Positions 39,701-48,700 of a DNA stretch of 64,000 nucleotides are shown one piece after another. The position numbers were made by a program, and so were the translations under genes. The notes under the pieces are model-generated. The model searched no databases. It was not told the DNA's origin and was given only the letters and a program-made list of their open reading frames with translations. Each line of letters begins with the position of its first letter. Position 1 is the first letter of the stretch. Source of the stretch: Callaeas wilsoni (lineage: Eukaryota > Chordata > Aves > Passeriformes > Callaeidae); assembly GCA_013398955.1 (NCBI GenBank), contig VWPU01002170.1, positions 22,185-86,184 of the forward strand, written 5' to 3'.

Positions 39701-42700
39701 CAGTGGCCTGGTGCACTGCATGCAGTGAGCAGCTGTCAGAAGTTAGGCTTTAACACAAGTGCTTCCAGACCGATGGCAATGAATAATGAATGAACAGAAA
39801 AGGAAAAGCTTCAATGACTTTATTTTCAGTGGGTAAACATTTGATGCATTCATGCCTCTGGAACAAGGCAGATTACAACTTCCATGATGCTGCTGTCCTC
39901 CTCAACACAGCATGAAAATATTAAAATGTAAACCTAAATCTTAAATTTTTTAGCAAGAAAAAGTTACCTTGAAGTCCACACTGCGGGAAATCTAGAACAC
40001 GTGTCAGAGGGTTTATGTTCTGTTCAGGTGCCTTGTTTATTCTTAACCTCACTACTGAATCAAAGTATAAACACTCAGACAAGGGGTACTTAAAATCTTT
40101 GGATGTTCATCTTCATTTAAATTGTGACTGTTGTAAAGCAGTGCAAAAGCTATTGACAAAAACTAAAATAGCAAAAGTTAAAAGCTGCCTAAATGCACTT
40201 GTTTACAGTAAATGATGTCAGGCTTTGAATACCGATCATGAATTGTTATTAAAAGAACCCCCAAACAATGAATGATGGTGTTATTGTGGGAGCCAAAGAT
40301 GGACAAAACCAGAAAACAAACCCAATCTGCCCATTTTTGCACTGCAGCTCTCGTATGCTACTGTAATACACAATTGTTTTGGGTTCTCAACTTCCAGGAG
40401 CCAAATAAGATTATAGAACAGCAGTACAAAGCTGAGAAAGAGAAACTTCAAAAGATCCGCCTGCTACTGGTGAGTAACTCTTTGTGTTCTTACTTGTACA
40501 AAATTGTTGATATATGTCTTACCTTGTAACTTCTAATACTTCATTTTGTTGTTCTAATTTTAACAAGTGTTTCTGTCACAAATCAATTGCAAAAAAAAAA
40601 TTGATCCTCAGCCAATACTTTTTGTTTTTAAAATAACAAATTTAATAACAAAATATTGCTGGGGGGGCTTCATCCATTTTAAGAAGAGAACAAGAAGAGG
40701 CTTTGTTTTCTCCCCTCCTAACTTTCTATTCAGGCACGAAGAAACAGAGAAATAGCCATTTTACAACGCAAGATTGATGAAGTACCCAGCCGAGCTGAGC
40801 TCACACAGTATCAGAAGAGATTTATTGAACTTTACAGTCAGGGTATGTATATCAAGCAGGACCATCCTGCTGAAGGCTGAAGCCCTGAAAAGAGGGCAGT
40901 TGCATTTTAAGCATATGGCATGTGACAACAGCGCTTACTAATTTGGTGGCATTTTAAAGGTCTTTGGTATTCATGTTACACACCATATTTTTGAGGTTTT
41001 ATTAGCTGGACTTTAAGAATTTTCCTACAGTGCACAAGATCTCTGGACTAATTTTTGTTGTGTCATTTGGGTTAATGACCAGTATGTTTTGAAATTCCTT
41101 AATGTACCATTTACAATTGGGGTTGCTGTAAGTTTGAATCGTGCTTAAATAATTTGCCTTACCATTAGATTGCTTTTATTGTTTCCATTGACATGACATA
41201 ACTGGTTCTGAGCCAAACGATGTCAGAACTACAAAGTAAAAGCAGTCTTTTGAAGGGATTGGTTTCTTTCATTTTTTATTAACACAATCCTGCAATATCT
41301 TGGTAGGACTAGAGTACAAATTATCTTTAGCTGTGATGATCAGAAATTATAAAATTGGAAAAGATGCAAATGAAATAAAATTTCAAAGTTGTTCCATTAC
41401 ACTGATAACAGACCAGTATGCTTACTGGTGTATATTTAACTAGCTTGTGTGTTAGCATAAGAAAACCTAGGTAATGATTCAGAAATATTCTGCATTCATT
41501 AAATATGCGTGTGAACAAGCTCTGGAAGGTTGAGCCGTTCCAAACTGGTTATCTGAGTGTGATCCAAATCCCTTGCCCTGGTGAGGCATCTCCAGTGGCA
41601 CAGTCCACATGTGTTGTCTAACTCAATACATGGAATAGATGTGAGTACAAATGCAGTACTTCTTCCCCCCTCTTTGCTGTGCCATGCAGGTTATTTAATC
41701 AAGTCCAGCTATAAAGAACTTTGTTGTTTTGCACGTTCTCTGTCATGTCTAATTCAAAGTCTCTGGTCAGAGCTGCCTGCTCAGAAGATGGAGCTTCATT
41801 TATATCTGAAGTACAGAAAGACTAGGATCAAAGAGACTTGTGCTGCTTTGGGTGTAGATTTAAGATGCTTTGAATTTTATGAAACTTTGTTTTCTAAAGT
41901 ACAAAGTGTGAGTAGTATCTCAGGATAACACACTGCTCAGTCGTGGCTGGGAACCTGCATTGTACAGATTAAGCTTCTAGAGAAATGAGCTGGAAATCTC
42001 TGGCCAGTTTTTCTGTGAATTGTGGTATTTTTAGAGGTAGGTAGAGGCTTTTCATTTAGCCAGATTCAGGTGACCTTCAGTTGCCAATATGTGTTTTTTT
42101 TGAACTTTGATTCAAGGGGTGTTAGACAGGACAATCTTCAGCACTAACTTCAAACTTCAGTGATGTTGTGATTTTTTTGTACCGGAATCCTTTTCAGTTA
42201 CAATATTCAGTGTTTTGGTTTTGACCTAACTGAACCTCTTCCACTGAAAATGTTCAAGAGAATCAATGAACCAATTGGTTCCTTCTTCCTCTTCTCCCTT
42301 TGTCCGTCTTACCCTGCATAGGTTCTGGTATGTGCCCATAAATCTTCATGAGTTGGCACCACTTTCCAACACAGTGGAAATCTTGAAGGGTTTTCTGAGT
42401 TGTTATGTGGAATCCACTCATGAAAGATTTGTGACTGCCAGAGCTGCTGGAAGAACAGAAAGAGTTGCATGAAGGAAATGGTTTGGGAAAGGCCTCTTTC
42501 ATTTGGCAGCAGTTCTGCAAATCCCACACTAATGAGTGTGATTTCACTGAGATTTATAATTTTTAACCCATATATCTTTTCCAGGTTCTGGTTTCTAGCC
42601 AGAATGACTTTTGCTGCTTGTTGAACTCTTTTCTTGGGAGTCACCAATATATCGGATTTCCTTAGGCATTGAAGAACTCAAGACTAGAGGAACACTCAGC

Positions 42701-45700
42701 AGATTTGAGTATCACCTTGTAGGCCCAAAGGGAAGGCATGTCTGAGCCCTACCTTCCCAGCTGAGCTCTGACCAACATCTGCTGTAACCACCTAAACCAG
42801 AAAGTGTTATTTAATTCTATCGCCACACACAGATTATAAGGAGATAAAGAGACTAAAACAGCAAAAGCTTTGTTGGGCATCTTGCACATGTGCAGCTTGA
42901 CGTGTGTAGTGTAATGCCGCGCTGCCCGCTGCTTTGCTCTGGCTTGGCCTGTCCATCCAGGCAGCCACCCTCACCGGAGAGCGGCGTCTGGCCCAGATAG
43001 GGTCACTCCTTGGCTCGAAGCCGATTGCAACAAGCAGTCTCTAGGCTTTAGTTAGGCAGGACCAAAGACAAGGAGGAAAGAGTTGGAATTTCTGGAGCTT
43101 TATTCCAAGTTTATTTTCTTGAAGGGGAGCTCACAGAAAGACCCTTTAACTCTTTGGTTACGTGTTTTTATAGGGCTACAAAGTGAGAGAGGTATAACAG
43201 AGATAGCCAATCCAAAGGTGACACGCGTGACAAAGAACTAATAGAAACATCTCAGGGGAGGAACTTAGTCTAAGTTACAAATGGTAGTACAGCTCAAGAT
43301 AATCTTGAAACACGCTGTCCTGTGGGAGGACTGAATCTCTGAAACAAAGAGAGGAGGCAGGCACAGGTGACCTCAGGGGTTAAGAATGTTTATGCTGTGG
43401 ACTGTCCTTTGAACCTATCCTCTGAGGCAGAGTCTGGTGCACTGAAATTAACCCTTTTTGAATCACCCAAGATAGTCTGGGTCACTGCAAGTCTAATGCA
43501 GTTTTTTCCACACAGTCCTACCACGATTGTCCGTTCTTCCCTGTCCCTGCCCCGTGTGCCCCTCCAAGAGCACGGGCAGGGCCGGCGCGGGCAGCACGGC
43601 TGCCTGTGCGGTGTCGGGGCAGAGCCGGGGAAGGAAGCACAAACAGGCAGCTGATGTTGCCAACATGTGTTGGCATAAAGGGCTGTCAGCAGCTGGGGCT
43701 TAATTTAGACACTGAACTGTGCTGCTCTTATAAGAGATGATAGCTGGAAACCCTGCTGAGGGAAACTCTGGAATGATGTTCCCTCTGCATGTGCATTAAC
43801 GAGTGTGTTCCATTATTGATAGTGGAAAGTATGTTATATAAAGCCTACGAAGTATTTTTACAGATTCCATTTTACCTCATGTTCTTTTATTATTCTACCC
43901 CATTTTTTTTGTTTGCAGTCTCAGCAACTCACAAAGAAACGAAGCAGTTTTTTACTCTTTATAATACACTGGATGATAAGAAAGTATATTTGGAAAAAGA
44001 GGTAAGAAAATGTTATTACTGTTTTCTAAGTATTCAGTCTGTGGGGAAGGAAATAAAAAGTTTTTCCTTGGCCTTCACCCATATTCAGTCGTATCAGAGC
44101 AGAGTTACTGGTCTTTGTAAATAAAAATGGAACAACTTATTCATAAGAATATTTCTACTCTTGGAGGGGAAATGGTCTGTGTTGTAAAAAAATTGCTGTT
44201 AGTACAGCATGTTTAAACCACTCACTGTGCTCTCAAAACATGAGTAACATTTGATCAGCAAATATCTCTGTCCTCATATCACAGCACCAAATTACCCTTT
44301 TTTCTCTTTTTAGTCAATACCTTTTATTATGAACCCAGACTACAGTTAGTAATTTTGGAGAGCAAATTCCAGCTGCTGTCAGCAACATCAGATTTAGTTC
44401 TTAGAGTCTGAGCTGCCTACACTTAATTTGCTGGTGATTTTACTGGGTCAGAGGAGTAGTTTTCATGAAAGCAGTTGGGTTTTTTCCCCTCCTCTCTCCC
44501 ATTTATGTAGAGTTTGCCTCTTTCTTGGGCATAACTGAGTGATTTCAGTCTTCTTTTTTTTGCAATGACAAGTGTCTGATTTCAGTGCAGATGGAGAAAT
44601 AGGAGGAAACAAGAGTAGATAAAAATTACAACTTTTAAAATATAAAATGTTTTGATACCTCGGGTTTCTCTGTTTATTCTAATAAAATAAGAACAGATTA
44701 GTGAGTTTTGCATCATTTAGATATATTTCTTTAGTTTGTGAGACAAGCAGTGGTCAGATTCCTGACTATGTAAAGACACTTTTCAGTGTCCTTTCACATC
44801 CTGTTTTGGAGATCATGAGCAACCACTTCCTTCCCTTAAGCAGCTGATTCTAATCCATTTTAGGTAGTTTTCATTTTTTCCATTTGGAAAAGTCATATAC
44901 CATATTTTAAAAACTGCATTAAGTAGAAGCTATAGAATTTATATTACTTTAACTTCTCCCCTACATTAGAGTTTAATACAGATTTACTTGTTTGGGGTTT
45001 TTGTTTTATTTTTGGTTTGGTGTTTTTTGAGGGCAAACCTGAAAATTTAAAAAGTATGGAGAGTTTGCTTTTGAAATGGGGTCATAAAAAGCAGATTATA
45101 GAGAATATAGAAACAGAATATAGAGCAGATTTACTTCACTGTTGTATAAACTGGGAGTACTCTTGCCAGAGTAATTCAGTGCCTTTTGGGGGTTCACAGG
45201 GGGAATTCTGAATGTCTTCTGATGCCATCTTAATTTAGTTAAATGTATAATATCATTAAGATTTTCTTGAGATGCATTTAATATTAGAACCAAGGTTTCA
45301 GCAAGTAAATATTGTCTAATAGTGTATAAAAAATGTCTTTGGCATTAGTGCCTCACAAAGATTTCTGGAATATACTTGCACTTTGTCTTATTCATGGGTT
45401 TTTTTGGGGATTTTTTTCCCCCTTTCCTCCCCAAACCAGCCTTTTTGTAAAACACACTGAGCATCATTGCTTTAAAACAACAGTAGTAAGAAGTCAACTG
45501 TTATACAGTTGAATTTTGGCTATGAAGGTTTTAGTTCTGACATGAAAGGTCTCTATGATCATGGTTCATATTTTAATCATATTTTGAGCAAGATCCATTT
45601 TAAAAATAGTTTTAAACTAATTTTTTTTAATAATATCTTTCAATTTTGGGATGTGTACACTGATTTCATTGTAGTGTAGTACATCCACACTCTTCCTATG

Positions 45701-48700
45701 CAGTGCTTGTGCAGCACTGCTGTGCAGGCTTACTTTTCATGGCTTGAATGTTTCGTGGTATGAACTGTAATTGTGTTCTCAAGCACAGGCTTAGGGGAAG
45801 TATCCTGAGGCAGGGATGTGGACATGGCAAATATTGATGAGTAATGCAGTAATTTCACTGCTGTAATGACAAGGTGTTCCTAAGCACCTGGGCTGCTTGG
45901 GAGTCTGTTCAGAATTTGTTTGAATTTTCTAAGGGAAGGTCAGGAACACCTGCAGATTCTGCCATGCCTGGTTATTGCAGTCTCATTCAGGTGGAACATT
46001 TTAGATTTGGCACATATGAGTTCAGCTTTGTGTGGCAGTGGGGCAGGTGATTTTGTTTGCAACCCTTGGGTTTGTTTAGTGCAGAACTCTTCAAATACTC
46101 ATCAAAAGGAGAAGCTGCTTGGGAGACTTGTATTCAAAGCTGAGAGAAAGGATCACATTAATTGCCAGTTGCTGAATTTTAATGCTCCCAGCAATATGTA
46201 AAAAAAAGGAAAAGAAATCAAAAGCAGTTACATAGCATGTACTCCATATAGTTCAATTAGCTGGGGGAATTTATATGAGCAGCAAAATATTCCTGGGATG
46301 CTGTTATAAATGTCTATTTTTGTCTTCATTCAGTGCAATGTTACTGTCTTGTAAGAAAAGCCACACCTCTGAAATGCCATTCTGTACTTTTTACGAGTTC
46401 ACCTTTTAGCATCCAGTAAAATACAAACCTGTGAACCTCATCTGCACAATGAAGGCAGTGCAGGAATTCACCTGCTGCTCCTGCTCTGCTTGGAGAGTCT
46501 TCAGAGCCTTGAGTGGAAGTAGTTCTTCAGAATCTGTTGAGTGGTTCCAGTCAGAGGCACGAGTGGTTTTTTCCCTGTTTATTTGTGATGTGCTTGAGCA
46601 AAGTCACTGTTGAACACTCGACCAGCATCTGCAAGGTGTTCTTATGTCAAGTTTCAACACATGTTGAACACGTGTACAGGCCATCTGACTTTATTGCTTT
46701 AGTTTGGGAAGGTATCCTGCTGGAAAATTCTCAGTGGTATAACTGAGTGCCAGTAAAATTAAAAATCTCAGTTGTGGTCCAACACTTCTACTTCTGTCAT
46801 TCTACCAGCGGGATAGATTTTACTGAATCAAAAGGATTGTGGTTTACCTTCTGAAAGAAAACTCATGGTGATTTTTGTACATCTGCCTGCTTTTGAGGGC
46901 ATTATCTGTATAGTCATTTTCTTAAACTAAAATTCATCTTACTGTCTGTGAAAACTCATACCAGAAAAGACAAATGTGTATTTTCTTCTTTTTTTTTTTA
47001 CTAACTCACAGGTTAACTTACTGAATTCTATCCATGACAACTTCCACCAGTAAGTTAAGGTTCTTTATCTCTTAACAGTTGCAAAGAATGGTACGGTTGG
47101 TTGGACAAATGGGAGTGGGCATCAGTTATAGACTAAAAATTTCTTAGAAGATTTTACAGTCAGAAACTGATTTATAGAACAGTTTATTAACTCTGTTTAA
47201 GCCAGTTTGGGGAATCACAGACTTGGAATTACGTAACTTTTATAGCCAACATATGTTTTTAATATCTGACTCTTTAGATGTGGAAATTCAGTCATAATTT
47301 TCCTGTAATTAATTTAAATCTTTTCCTCCTTTTTGTGGAGTTGTGGTTATTACATTATGTGCAGAACATTAGACTGGGACATATTGCAGACATGTTTATT
47401 ATAAGCTAACTCTGTATTTGAAGATTTTGATACAGTGTGGAGTCTTTAGGTAAAATCATGGTTGCCTTTGAAGTTCATGGTCAAATATCAGTCTGTGATG
47501 CAGCCAGTGTTTATTTTTCTCTAATGATTTCCAGGCCTAAAATGACTTCTAGGCTTTCCCTATTACAGTGTGAAATTATTTTGTACAATATTTGCTGTTC
47601 TCCTAGACCTCTACTCACCTTCTTAGTATTCACAACAGAGTTTTTACTTAAAACATAATGCTTTTATTTAGCTGTTAGCAATTGGTTTCTGTACAGCAGA
47701 TGGGAGCAAGGAACAGACTTGAGCTGACAGGGAGAACACTTGTGATGAGCTCCGAGCTCTCTCTGTTGCCATTTTGGTAGCTTACACCAGCTGAAGGGCT
47801 GGACTGCCACTGGTACCAGCGATTAAAAGGATGAATTGCTGCACAGAACACTAGGCAGTGAGAACTTTGGACATGGGTGGATGTGCAAGACAGCTGTGGC
47901 TGAGACACGGTGTCCCACATCCCTGTCAGGTGTTCCATTTTCTTCTTTCCAGAGCCATGGCATCGTCCGGATCTCGGGAGCAGTTTTTGCGGCAGATGGA
48001 GCAGATTGTAGAAGGCATCAAACAGAATCGAATGAAGGTCTGACTCCTCTCACTTTCTTTGCTAGAACCTGGGAATTATCTCAGCAAAGCCTCTTGGATA
48101 ATAATTGTGCATAGAAAGACCCATTACATGAGGTGCAAATTAGGCAAGCAACTAACAAGTATTATTTCTTTTCACATTCGTCAGAAACTTCTCACCACTA
48201 AATGTCAATGAATAGAGTATGACAGAGGTGTTACAACACCTCTGTCCTGACAGGAATCTTACACCCCTCATTACTGGCAGTGTACTGATTTAAATGCTTG
48301 AGACAGCTGAATGCCACTGAAGTCAGTGAGAACTCTTCCATTTGAACTGTGTGGGTGCAGTCAGACCTGTACCTCAGGCATGGTTTTTCAGACTGCTGGA
48401 GCTGACTGAAGCTGCTTTCTGCTGCTGAAGAGGGTCAGCAGCACCTCAGAGTGCCAACCATCAGGTGCCCTTATCCCAGCTGCACCTGTAGTGCCAACTG
48501 GTACTGAGACTTCAGCATTAGGCTTTTAATTTTTAAGAGCTGACCTCAATGTTCATTGCCTTTCAAGCACAAGCCAGGGGTATCACTTATGAAGCATCTG
48601 TCTTCCCTTGTGTGTTATAGACAGTTGTTCCTTGTGCAGTATGTCCATATGTATTCCATACATGTGATCTCTCATCCTTTCTGCATACCAACAGATGGAA

